A stretch of 7,053 nt of DNA from CAZUZD01 sp964624465 (lineage in GTDB: Bacteria > Planctomycetota > Planctomycetia > Isosphaerales > Isosphaeraceae). A model generated the notes under the pieces. That model saw nothing but the letters and a program-made list of their open reading frames with translations. It did no database searches and was not told where the DNA came from. The stretch covers positions 1 through 7,053 of the forward strand of contig CAZUZD010000311.1 of assembly GCA_964624465.1 (NCBI GenBank), read 5' to 3'. Shown here piece by piece: positions 1 to 5,711 of this stretch. A program made the position numbers and the translations under genes. Numbering within the stretch: position 1 is the first letter of the stretch; each line of letters begins with the position of its first letter.

Positions 1-55
1 GAGCACAACCTTGCCAAGGTTGGGGTCGTGAGTTCGAATCTCATCGCCCGCTCCA
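1..55 (+). tRNA. tRNA-Gly (anticodon GCC), 5' end cut off by the window
   Basis: The sequence folds as the 3' part of a tRNA. The 3' half of the D stem is GAGC (1-4). The anticodon stem is CAACC/GGTTG (6-10 and 18-22) around the loop TTGCCAA, with anticodon GCC at 13-15, which reads glycine codons GGC and GGT. The variable loop is 23-27. The T stem is GTGAG/CTCAT with the canonical loop TTCGAAT (33-39). The 3' acceptor strand is CGCCCGC (45-51), followed by discriminator T52 and an encoded CCA at 53-55. The 5' acceptor strand and the first half of the D arm lie outside the window. GGC is likely a major glycine codon in this GC-rich genome. The PEP-CTERM gene on the other strand converges on it and overlaps it. 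Confidence 0.95.
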
Positions 56-624
56 TTTAGAAGATCGATTTCGTCAAAGGCCGGGCCCAGCGCCCCCAGC
101 GCCGAGCTGATCAGGGTCGCCGGCTCGGGGACCGGGGGCACCACCGTCTTGGTCATGAAGTCCGGCATCACGACCCCGAAGCTCGAGATCGTGAACGTCA
201 CCGACGTGAACGGCGTGTCGGTCAGGAACCCCAGGAAGGCATTCGTGTTCGAGGGGAGCGTCGGCACGCTATACGTATCGCCGTTGCTGAAGACCGCCAA
301 CATCAGCGTGCCCGTCGTCGCGGCTCGCCAGGTGAACCCGAGCCCCTGCGTGTTCGGATCGAGGTTCGCAAACACGATCTGATTGCTGATCGACGTGAAC
401 TCCAGCCCGGTCCCGCCGGTGATCACTGCCGTCCCGGTGTCCAGGCTGACCGTCCGGCCGCTGGGGTCGGTCCAGGGCAGATTCTGGTTGCCCTGCGCGG
501 AGAGGTCGGTGGTCACCGTCGTGCCGGTGAACGGCGTGTTCGTGGTCACCACCCCCGCCTGCACCCCCGAGCCGCCGCACAGGATCGCCACCGCCATCAT
601 CAGCTTCCGATTGCGTCGCATCAT
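1..624 (-). CDS. PEP-CTERM secreted protein, paralogue A; sorting signal truncated, frame open to the window edge
   Basis: The start is ATG at 624; a second ATG follows at once, and GGAG sits five bases upstream of the first. Residues 1-23 form a signal peptide (MMRRNRKLMM, hydrophobic core, cleavage after VQA). The exported part begins GVVTT and carries PFTGTTVTTDL, NLPWTDPSGRTVSL and FLGFLTDTPFTSVTF, all shared with the gene at 1888-2481. VPEP lies at residues 165-168. In an intact PEP-CTERM tail a transmembrane helix of about 20 residues and an Arg cluster follow. Here the tail reads ATLISSALGALGPAF and then the polar DEIDLLN. From residue 191 the frame is antisense to the tRNA-Gly (AGDEIRTHDPNLGKVVL), and no stop appears before position 1. 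The protein probably cannot be sorted normally by exosortase, so it may be a decaying gene. Its biological function is unknown. Confidence is high for the family and lower for whether it is still functional. Confidence 0.8.
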   Translation of the reverse strand, partial: MMRRNRKLMMAVAILCGGSGVQAGVVTTNTPFTGTTVTTDLSAQGNQNLPWTDPSGRTVSLDTGTAVITGGTGLEFTSISNQIVFANLDPNTQGLGFTWRAATTGTLMLAVFSNGDTYSVPTLPSNTNAFLGFLTDTPFTSVTFTISSFGVVMPDFMTKTVVPPVPEPATLISSALGALGPAFDEIDLLNGAGDEIRTHDPNLGKVVL

Positions 625-649
625 GTCGTCTCCGTTCGTGGAAATCCTC

Positions 650-695
650 ATCCGCGGTCGCCGCGGATCGCGCCGGGCTCACCGTTGAGCCCGGC
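650..695 (-). terminator. Two adjacent perfect hairpins between PEP-CTERM genes; likely terminator of the 759-1508 gene
   Basis: Two stem-loops sit three bases apart. The first to be transcribed on the minus strand has a perfect 10-bp stem, GCCGGGCTCA (672-681) with TGAGCCCGGC (686-695), and a 4-base loop. The second has an 8-bp stem, ATCCGCGG (650-657) with CCGCGGAT (661-668), and a 3-base loop. They begin about 63 bases after the stop of the middle PEP-CTERM gene and end 25 bases before the start of the next one. There is no U-tract on the minus strand, so this is not a textbook Rho-independent terminator. A 5'-leader structure acting on the downstream gene is an alternative. Confidence 0.5.
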
Positions 696-758
696 TCTCT
701 CGGACCCGGATGGCTCCGGGCCTCACCAGCAGTCCGTCTTCGGAGTCGGCAGCGCGGC

Positions 759-1508
759 TCAGGCCGACGCGCGCAGGCCGCGTCGGCGCCAGGCCCGCAG
801 GCCGATGGCCCCGGCGCCCAGCAGCGCCAGGCCCACCGTGCCCGGCTCGGGCACCGCCGCCGGCACGGTCAGGACCTCCGAGATGCCGTACAGCGCGTAG
901 GTGTCCGTGGTCGAGTAGAAGTCCTCGTGAATCCACCGGTTCGTGCCGAAGGTGATCAGGCCCACCGTCGCCTGGCCCAGACTCCCCGGGGTGTCGCCGC
1001 CCAGGGCGCCGTAGTCGGACGCAGCCGTGCCGTCGGCGGCGGTGCCGGTGAAGACGAGGTTCGACGGGGTCACCGCCGCGGTGCCGTCGAGCCGGGTGTT
1101 GATCGGGTTCAGGATCGACCCCGACCAGAGACCGCCCGCGCCCGTGGTGGTGCTCAGGGCGATCAGCGTGCCGTTGGACAGGTAGACCGGCACCGCGAAC
1201 GCGCCGATGTTCGTGGCCGCGTCGACGGTCTGCGTGCTGCCGATGACCTTCCACGACACCACAGCAGCGTCGTACGTGGCGCCCGCCGCGTCCGTGTTCA
1301 CGAACGCGTTGTAGGTGGCGATGTCGGTCGAGGTGGCGTTGGTGCTGGCATTCGTCACGAACACGATCCGGAACTGATCGCCGGGCGCCAGGCCGGCCGG
1401 CGTCGCGAGCACCACCCCCGCCCGGGCCACCACCGCCGGACCCCCCAGCGCCACGCAGGCGAAGCCCAGCCACAGGGCCAACCGCGCCGTCCGATTCATC
1501 CGCATCAT
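759..1508 (-). CDS. PEP-CTERM sorting domain-containing protein, different family from its two neighbours
   Basis: The product is a complete 249-residue exported protein. The start is ATG at 1508, with GAGGAG eight bases upstream. Residues 1-30 form a signal peptide (MMRMNRTARLALWLGFACVA, cleavage after ARA). The mature protein begins GVV, like the two neighbouring PEP-CTERM proteins. The body contains GDQFRIVFVT (43-52), DIATYNAFVNT (62-72), WKVIGSTQTVDA (86-97), VPVYLSNGTLIA (106-117), and then LWSGSILNPIN and VFTGTAADGT. I recall this arrangement from PEP-CTERM proteins of planctomycetes, where no biochemical role is known. The C-terminus is a complete sorting signal: VPEP (219-222), a hydrophobic helix (224-237) and RAWRRRG (238-244). 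It should be recognised by an exosortase at the inner membrane and delivered to the envelope. It lies between two paralogues of another family, all in the same orientation, with 134 bases to the next start. Confidence 0.88.
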   Translation of the reverse strand: MMRMNRTARLALWLGFACVALGGPAVVARAGVVLATPAGLAPGDQFRIVFVTNASTNATSTDIATYNAFVNTDAAGATYDAAVVSWKVIGSTQTVDAATNIGAFAVPVYLSNGTLIALSTTTGAGGLWSGSILNPINTRLDGTAAVTPSNLVFTGTAADGTAASDYGALGGDTPGSLGQATVGLITFGTNRWIHEDFYSTTDTYALYGISEVLTVPAAVPEPGTVGLALLGAGAIGLRAWRRRGLRASA

Positions 1509-1887
1509 GTCCCGGTCTCCTCAATTCCCAGTCTGGTGCGATCCCGAACCCCGGCGACCCTGCAGGACCAGCCCGCCGGCGTCACCGCCGGGCAAAACCC
1601 ACCAGAAGCCGCTCAAGACGACCCAAAGGCGAACATTTCGCGGCTCGCTACCCCCCCACACGCAGCGGCGGGCGGCCGTGATTCGCCGAGGACGAGATTT
1701 GGTCGAAAAATCGGGGGGACGGGAGGGAACCGCCTCAGACCAGGAAAACTGGGCAAACCAGGAAAGCAATTTGAAGGCTGGCCAGGGGCGCAGCCACGCG
1801 AACACCCCCACCGCGGCCCCGACGCTGCGGGACCCCGGTGGGGGTGTGGGTGTGGGCCATCGGATTGTCGGTGGGCGGGTTCGCCCG
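1509..1887. promoter_or_regulatory. Non-coding stretch between two PEP-CTERM genes: upstream region of the 759-1508 gene
   Basis: I found no gene here that has both a plausible start and a protein-like composition; the long open frames are GC-driven shadows. On the minus strand the stretch holds, in order of transcription, the hairpin that follows the gene ending at 1888 and then the upstream region of the gene starting at 1508. A 9-bp direct repeat, ACCAGGAAA, occurs at 1739-1747 and 1757-1765. The repeats are 18 bases apart, in a locally AT-richer patch about 230 bases upstream of that start. I could not pick out a convincing -35/-10 pair. The G-rich stretch at 1837-1879 is the other notable compositional feature. 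Confidence 0.4.
1802..1847 (-). terminator. Perfect 12-bp inverted repeat after the third PEP-CTERM gene; likely transcription terminator
   Basis: ACACCCCCACCG (1802-1813) is the exact reverse complement of CGGTGGGGGTGT (1836-1847). The 22-base interval can add a small inner stem, CCCG with CGGG (1818-1821 and 1828-1831). The structure starts 40 bases after the stop codon of the gene at 1888-2481, the usual place for a terminator. No T-run follows on either strand, so termination through structure alone or with Rho is inferred. Confidence 0.5.
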
Positions 1888-2481
1888 TCAGGCCGGCCGG
1901 GGCCGACGCGACCGCCGGCGGTAGGCGGTGACGACCAGGCCCGCGGCCAGCAGCGTCGAGCCGATCAGCGTCGACGGCTCCGGCACCGGCGGCGCCGCCC
2001 GGGTGGTGAAGTTCGAGATGTAGACGGTCGGGCCGGTCCACGTGATGGTCGCTGACGTGAACGGGGTGTCCGTCAAGAAACCGAAGAACTCGGGATCCGC
2101 GGACAGACTCACCGGCCCGGTCCACACGTCTCCGTTGCTGAAGACGGCCTGGGCGATCGCCCCTGGAAGTTCTCCATCCATGGACCCTTGCGAGAATCCA
2201 ATGCCCACGGTGTCAGTCGAAAGATTCGAGAAAACTATCGTACTAGAATTAAAATTTTGCGTGAATAACGCGCTATTACTATTCCATGTAACGTCTGTCG
2301 AGCTAACGATTCGACCATAGGAGTCAGTCCAGGGGAGGGTCTGAGAGCCTTGGCCAGAGAAATCGGTGGTCAGCGTCGTGCCGGTGAAGGGGGTCGTGGT
2401 CGTCACCACCCCCGCCTGCGCCATCGTGCCGGCGCACACGAGCGCCACCATCACCGCCATCAGTTTCCGGTTCCGTCGCAT
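1888..2481 (-). CDS. PEP-CTERM secreted protein, paralogue B (intact)
   Basis: The product has 197 residues. I chose ATG at 2481 because GAGGAG lies eight bases upstream and MRRNRKLM begins a proper signal peptide; an in-frame ATG 17 codons further upstream adds only low-complexity sequence. The signal peptide covers residues 1-23 (cleavage after AQA). The body shares PFTGTTLTTDFS, LPWTDSYGRIV, AVFSNGD and FFGFLTDTPFTSATI with the protein at 1-624, so the two genes are duplicates. The tail is a complete exosortase signal: VPEP (166-169), hydrophobic helix (171-187) and RRRSRR (188-193). The substrate or structural role is unknown. The stretch coding for roughly residues 60-95 is strikingly AT-rich and uses TTA, ATA, AAT and AGT codons unlike the rest of the window. 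This suggests a mosaic gene. The promoter is probably in the AT-rich patch at 2578-2624. Confidence 0.9.
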   Translation of the reverse strand: MRRNRKLMAVMVALVCAGTMAQAGVVTTTTPFTGTTLTTDFSGQGSQTLPWTDSYGRIVSSTDVTWNSNSALFTQNFNSSTIVFSNLSTDTVGIGFSQGSMDGELPGAIAQAVFSNGDVWTGPVSLSADPEFFGFLTDTPFTSATITWTGPTVYISNFTTRAAPPVPEPSTLIGSTLLAAGLVVTAYRRRSRRPRPA

Positions 2482-2590
2482 CTGGCCCGCTCCTCGGAAA
2501 TCCCACGCAGCGGCTCCACCACCGGAGCCCACCGGGGCACGCGGCCCTCCAGGAGCCGTACGCCCGCAGCATCAACAATCTAAGTTAACC

Positions 2591-2618
2591 ACAATAAACC
2601 AAATCGGAACCAAATCAA
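2591..2618 (-). promoter_or_regulatory. Candidate promoter for the PEP-CTERM gene at 1888-2481
   Basis: On the minus strand, TTGATT (2618-2613) and TATTGT (2596-2591) are 16 bases apart. Each matches the sigma-70 consensus at four of six positions. The patch is the only AT-rich DNA between the two divergent genes. It would give a leader of about 100 bases. The AACCAAATC direct repeats lie in and beside the spacer, which would suit a regulator binding there. Assigned by eye only. Confidence 0.35.
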
Positions 2619-2680
2619 TCAATCCGGACGCCTGTCGGGAGCCAGGGTTCCGGGCCGCGGTAGCCATGCGGGGGGGCGGG

Positions 2681-2709
2681 TTGGATGGCCCGGGGGGGTC
2701 TGCTAGGCT
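2681..2709 (+). promoter_or_regulatory. Candidate promoter for the spermidine-synthase-like membrane protein
   Basis: TTGGAT (2681-2686), a 17-base spacer and TAGGCT (2704-2709) form a sigma-70-like pair, with the extended -10 element TGC just before TAGGCT. The same form (TTGGAA, 17 bases, TAGCCT, with TGG) precedes the superoxide dismutase gene. The -35 element lies between two 7-base G-runs. The predicted start of transcription near 2716 leaves a leader of about 145 bases. Confidence 0.45.
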
Positions 2710-2860
2710 GGAGGGAGCGCGGGGCCTACGGGTTCACTGGGGTAAAAACGGTCCCAGGGCGCGGGTGGGGCCAGGGGCCGGGACGAGGCGGTCCGGGGGC
2801 CGTGGGCCGCGATCGTCGGGGCGCGCGGGCCGGGCCGCGGTGGGGTGGGGTGAACGGCTC

Positions 2861-5257
2861 ATGACCGACGCGTACCGCAGGCTGGTGAGCTGGGCGTTGT
2901 TGCTGGCGGCGGCGCTGCCGGGGGTGACGGTCCTGTGCAGCCGGCTCCAGGGGGGGGACCTCCGGCCCGGCGAGGAGCCGTGGACGGGGGCCGGCGAGGC
3001 GGTCGTGATCCTGGGCTGGCTGGCGGCGGCCGGGCCGGCGGCCGCGGCGGTCGCGTGGGGCTTCCGGCGATTCGCGGGGCCGATCGAGGCGCTGGCGACC
3101 GGGCAGGCGCGGGCGTGCGAGGGGCTGACGGGCCGGGCGGTGCCGCTGGCGATCGCCGGCGCGGCGGCGCTGAGCCTCCTGCTGGAGCTGGCGGTGATCC
3201 GCTGGCAGGGGGCGGTCTTCGAGCTGTTCGCCTTCTACAAGAACCTGAGCCTGCTCGCCTGCTTCCTCGGGCTGGGGCTGGGGTACGCCCTGGCGCGGCG
3301 GGCGGCGATCCCGCTGGTGCTGACGGCGCCGCTGCTGGGGGCGCAGATGCTCGCCCTGCTGGTGACCCGGCATGGCCTGAGCCTGGGGCAGCGGGCGAGC
3401 CTGCGCGGGCTGCCGGTGCTGGAGCAGCTGAACATGGGCTCGCGGCTGGCGCGGTCGGCGCTCGAATTCGTGGCCGTGTACTGGTTCCTGGGCGCGGTGT
3501 TCCTGCTCACGGCCCTGACGTTCGTGCCGGTCGGCCAGCTCTGCGGCCGCCTGATGGCCCAGGCGCCGACGCTGCGGGCCTACGGGCTGAACCTCGTCGG
3601 CAGCCTGGTCGGTGTGGTGGTCATGTTCGTCGTCAGCGCCCTGTACCTGCCGCCGGTCACCTGGTTCGCGATCGGCCTGGGGGGGCTCCTGGTCTTCCAG
3701 GGCTTTGATCGCCGCGCGCTCGGCCTGGGCGCGGCGAGCACCCTGGCGGTGCTGGTGCTGCTGGCCTGGCCGGTGTCGTTCGGCTGGGAGCCGATTTATT
3801 CGCCCTACCAGCTCCTGGAGCGGGGGCCGGGGGAAAACGGCCTGTCGCAGGTGCGGTCGGCGGGCACGTACTACCAGCGGATCCACAACCTCAGCGACGC
3901 GATCACGACCACGACGACCGACCCGGGCATCATCGAGACGGCCCGCTACTACGAGTTCCCGTACCGGGTGCGGCCCGAGCCGCCTCGGGACGTACTGATC
4001 GTCGGCGCCGGCAGCGGCAACGACGTGGCCGCGGCGCTGCGGCGCGGGGCCAGGCGGGTGGACGCGGTCGAGATCGACCCGGCCATCGTCCAGATCGGCC
4101 GGCTGTTCCACCCCGAGAAGCCGTACGACGACCGGCGGGTGACCTCGATCGTCAACGACGCCCGGACGTACCTGCGCACCACCGACCGCAAGTACGACCT
4201 GATCGTCTACGGCCTGCTCGACTCGCACACCCTGCTGAGCCACGCCTCGAACGTGCGGCTCGACTCGTTCGTGTACACCGTCGAGGGCCTGCGCGAGGCC
4301 CGCGCCCGCCTGAAGCCGGGCGGGGTGCTGTCGCTGTCGTTCAGCGTGATCACCGAGGAGCTGGGCCGGAAGATCTACCTCATGATGCAGCAGGCCTTCG
4401 ACGGCCGCCCGCCGAAGTGCGTGCAGGCGCGCTACAACTACGACGACTCGGTCCTGTTCCTCCAGGCCGAGGGGGCCGAGCTGCCGCTGCCGACCGCATA
4501 CATGGCCGAGCACGGCTTCCGGGACGTGACCCGCGTGCTGGCCGACCCGAGGCTGCTGGCCGACGTCTCGACCGACGACTGGCCGTTCTTCTACATGCCC
4601 CGGCGCATCTACCCGACGAGCTACCTGGGGATGATCGCCCTGATCCTGACGCTCACCGTCGTGCTGCTGCGCCGGCTGACCGGCGAGCGCCCGACGGCCG
4701 CCGACGCGCCATTCTTCCTGCTGGGCGCGGGGTTCCTGCTCTTGCAGACCAAGGGGATCACCGAGCTGGGCCTGGCCTTCGGCAACACCTGGCAGGTGAT
4801 CGGGATCGTGATCGTCGGCATGCTCGGCTTCGCGTTCCTGGCCAACCTGCTCGTCGAACGGCTCGGTCTGCGCGACCCGAGGCCGGCGCTGGTGCTCGTG
4901 CTGCTGACGCTGGCCGGCGGCTGGTCCGTCTCCCAGGCCGGCGGCCTGCCGCCGACGACCCTGGGACGGCTCGGCACGGTCGCCCTCCTGACCGGCCCGG
5001 TGTTCTTCTCGGGCATCGCGTTCTCGAGCCTGGCGGCGCGCCGGGTCGACCTGCCCCGGGCGATGGCGGCGAACCTGTTCGGGGCCCTGTGCGGCGGGCT
5101 GATGGAGTACAACTCGATGTACTTCGGCTTCCGCTTCCTCTACGGCCTCGCCTTCGCCCTCTACGGCCTGGCCCTGCTGTCCTGCCTGGTGCCCGGCCGC
5201 CAGAGCACGCCCGCGCCTGCGCCACCAGAATCCGACGTGTCGTCGGCCGCGGCCTGA
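2861..5257 (+). CDS. Multi-pass membrane protein with internal spermidine-synthase-like (class I SAM methyltransferase fold) domain
   Basis: The product has 798 residues. I chose ATG at 2861 because MTDAYRRL leads straight into the first membrane helix, while the frame further upstream is only low-complexity antisense sequence. The N-terminal half (about 9-305) has some nine hydrophobic segments, including ELAVIRW (109-115), FYKNLSLLACFLGLGLG (125-141) and LRAYGLNLVGSLVG (238-251). The soluble domain (about 310-585) has the nucleotide-binding glycine loop VGAGSGND (381-388), acidic strand end VEIDP (403-407), NDARTYL (432-438), YDLIVYGLLDSHT (445-457), LKPGG and TDDWPFFY (571-578). The C-terminal half adds about six helices with QTKGITELGLAFGNTW (629-644). 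This layout fits large bacterial proteins annotated as spermidine synthase-like. Polyamine synthesis is not established: the first Asp of the usual DxxD motif is Gly451 by eye alignment. It stands alone, divergent from the PEP-CTERM cluster. The substrate is unknown. Confidence 0.85.
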   Translation: MTDAYRRLVSWALLLAAALPGVTVLCSRLQGGDLRPGEEPWTGAGEAVVILGWLAAAGPAAAAVAWGFRRFAGPIEALATGQARACEGLTGRAVPLAIAGAAALSLLLELAVIRWQGAVFELFAFYKNLSLLACFLGLGLGYALARRAAIPLVLTAPLLGAQMLALLVTRHGLSLGQRASLRGLPVLEQLNMGSRLARSALEFVAVYWFLGAVFLLTALTFVPVGQLCGRLMAQAPTLRAYGLNLVGSLVGVVVMFVVSALYLPPVTWFAIGLGGLLVFQGFDRRALGLGAASTLAVLVLLAWPVSFGWEPIYSPYQLLERGPGENGLSQVRSAGTYYQRIHNLSDAITTTTTDPGIIETARYYEFPYRVRPEPPRDVLIVGAGSGNDVAAALRRGARRVDAVEIDPAIVQIGRLFHPEKPYDDRRVTSIVNDARTYLRTTDRKYDLIVYGLLDSHTLLSHASNVRLDSFVYTVEGLREARARLKPGGVLSLSFSVITEELGRKIYLMMQQAFDGRPPKCVQARYNYDDSVLFLQAEGAELPLPTAYMAEHGFRDVTRVLADPRLLADVSTDDWPFFYMPRRIYPTSYLGMIALILTLTVVLLRRLTGERPTAADAPFFLLGAGFLLLQTKGITELGLAFGNTWQVIGIVIVGMLGFAFLANLLVERLGLRDPRPALVLVLLTLAGGWSVSQAGGLPPTTLGRLGTVALLTGPVFFSGIAFSSLAARRVDLPRAMAANLFGALCGGLMEYNSMYFGFRFLYGLAFALYGLALLSCLVPGRQSTPAPAPPESDVSSAAA

Positions 5258-5390
5258 TCGGGCCGCCGCACCGAGCCCCAGAGCACGGCGCCTGGAGCAG
5301 ATCCGCGTCCGCCTTCCCTCATCCGGGCGACCGACTCGCGTCTACCGAACCCGAGCCCGGCCTCCGCGACGTCCCGATCGAAACTGCAAG

Positions 5391-5420
5391 GTGAGACGAG
5401 GGAGCGGCTGGTGGTAAGAT
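5391..5420 (+). promoter_or_regulatory. Weak candidate promoter for the toxin-antitoxin pair
   Basis: TAAGAT (5415-5420) is a fair -10 element and is preceded by TGG, giving an extended -10. The best -35 partner is GTGAGA (5391-5396), four of six matches at an 18-base spacing. It lies 34 bases upstream of the antitoxin start. Such operons are commonly autorepressed by the toxin-antitoxin complex, but I see no clear operator palindrome here. Confidence 0.3.
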
Positions 5421-5453
5421 AAGGCATCAGGAACTCACCGGGGGGCCGTGGCC

Positions 5454-5711
5454 ATGGAACTCAAGACGATCGAAGGGACGTGGGAGGAGGTGATCCGGAG
5501 AGGCCACGAGCTCGTCGGGCACCGGGTCCGCGTCACCGTGCTCGATGACTTGGCCCCCCCCGATGCCGGCAACGGTCCCCACGCCGACGAGGCGACGGAA
5601 CCGACCGCCTTCGACATCCTGAGCCGGTCGGGACTCATCGGCTGCCTGAAGGGCGGCCCCGCGGATCTCGCCACCAACCCGGCCCATCTGGAAGGCTTCG
5701 GGGGTGAGTAG
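5454..5711 (+). CDS. Putative antitoxin of a PIN-domain toxin-antitoxin pair
   Basis: The product is a small protein of 85 residues. I prefer ATG at 5454 to the in-frame GTG at 5448 because the G-run at 5440-5445 is eight bases from the ATG but only two from the GTG. The protein begins MELKTIEGTWEEVIRRGHEL, and then GHRVRVTVLDD. This resembles N-termini of small proteins encoded just before PIN-domain toxins in planctomycetes and cyanobacteria, probably a short DNA-binding or dimerisation segment. The rest (about 35-85) is Pro-, Gly- and acid-rich and likely disordered until bound. FDILSRSGLIGCLKG (about 55-69) is the likely toxin-binding segment. Its stop overlaps the start of the toxin gene by eight bases, so translation is probably coupled. 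The role rests mainly on this position beside a PIN gene and is not assigned to a named antitoxin family. Confidence 0.7.
   Translation: MELKTIEGTWEEVIRRGHELVGHRVRVTVLDDLAPPDAGNGPHADEATEPTAFDILSRSGLIGCLKGGPADLATNPAHLEGFGGE

Larger units (their letters stand above)
2482..2860. promoter_or_regulatory. Divergent intergenic control region
   Basis: This 379-base stretch separates a minus-strand PEP-CTERM gene from a plus-strand membrane-protein gene and holds no credible gene. It has three parts. Positions 2482-2577 are the GC-rich leader of the PEP-CTERM gene. Positions 2578-2624 are an AT-rich patch with the 9-bp direct repeat AACCAAATC at 2597-2605 and 2608-2616 (period 11), followed by an ATCA tandem run. 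Positions 2670-2860 carry long G-runs, a promoter-like sequence and a GC-rich leader of about 145 bases for the membrane-protein gene. Confidence 0.6.

Noticed and set aside
1837..1879. G-quadruplex at the G-rich stretch after the third PEP-CTERM gene
   Set aside because: A fold of four G3 tracts needs a 16-base loop, and the first tract is better explained as the arm of the perfect 12-bp hairpin.
927..2055. Long plus-strand open frames opposite the PEP-CTERM genes
   Set aside because: Composition is Arg/Gly/Pro-rich without domains, while the minus-strand frames have signal peptides, ribosome sites and sorting signals.
2366..2860. Upstream extension of the membrane-protein reading frame to 2366
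   Set aside because: The added sequence is antisense to a real PEP-CTERM gene or low-complexity Gly/Arg, and crosses the candidate promoter. MTDAYRRL at 2861 leads directly into the first membrane helix.
2726..4513. 595-codon open frame on the minus strand
   Set aside because: It is rich in Arg, Gln, Pro and His with no motifs, and lies antisense to the conserved spermidine-synthase-like protein. This is the usual shadow in high-GC DNA.
4417..5394. 325-codon plus-strand frame overlapping the end of the membrane protein
   Set aside because: Arg/Pro/Ala-rich frame-shifted shadow; the membrane-protein frame carries the conserved motifs over the same bases.
5448..5453. GTG at 5448 as the antitoxin start
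   Set aside because: Only two bases separate it from the G-run that best serves as ribosome site; ATG at 5454 has an eight-base spacing.
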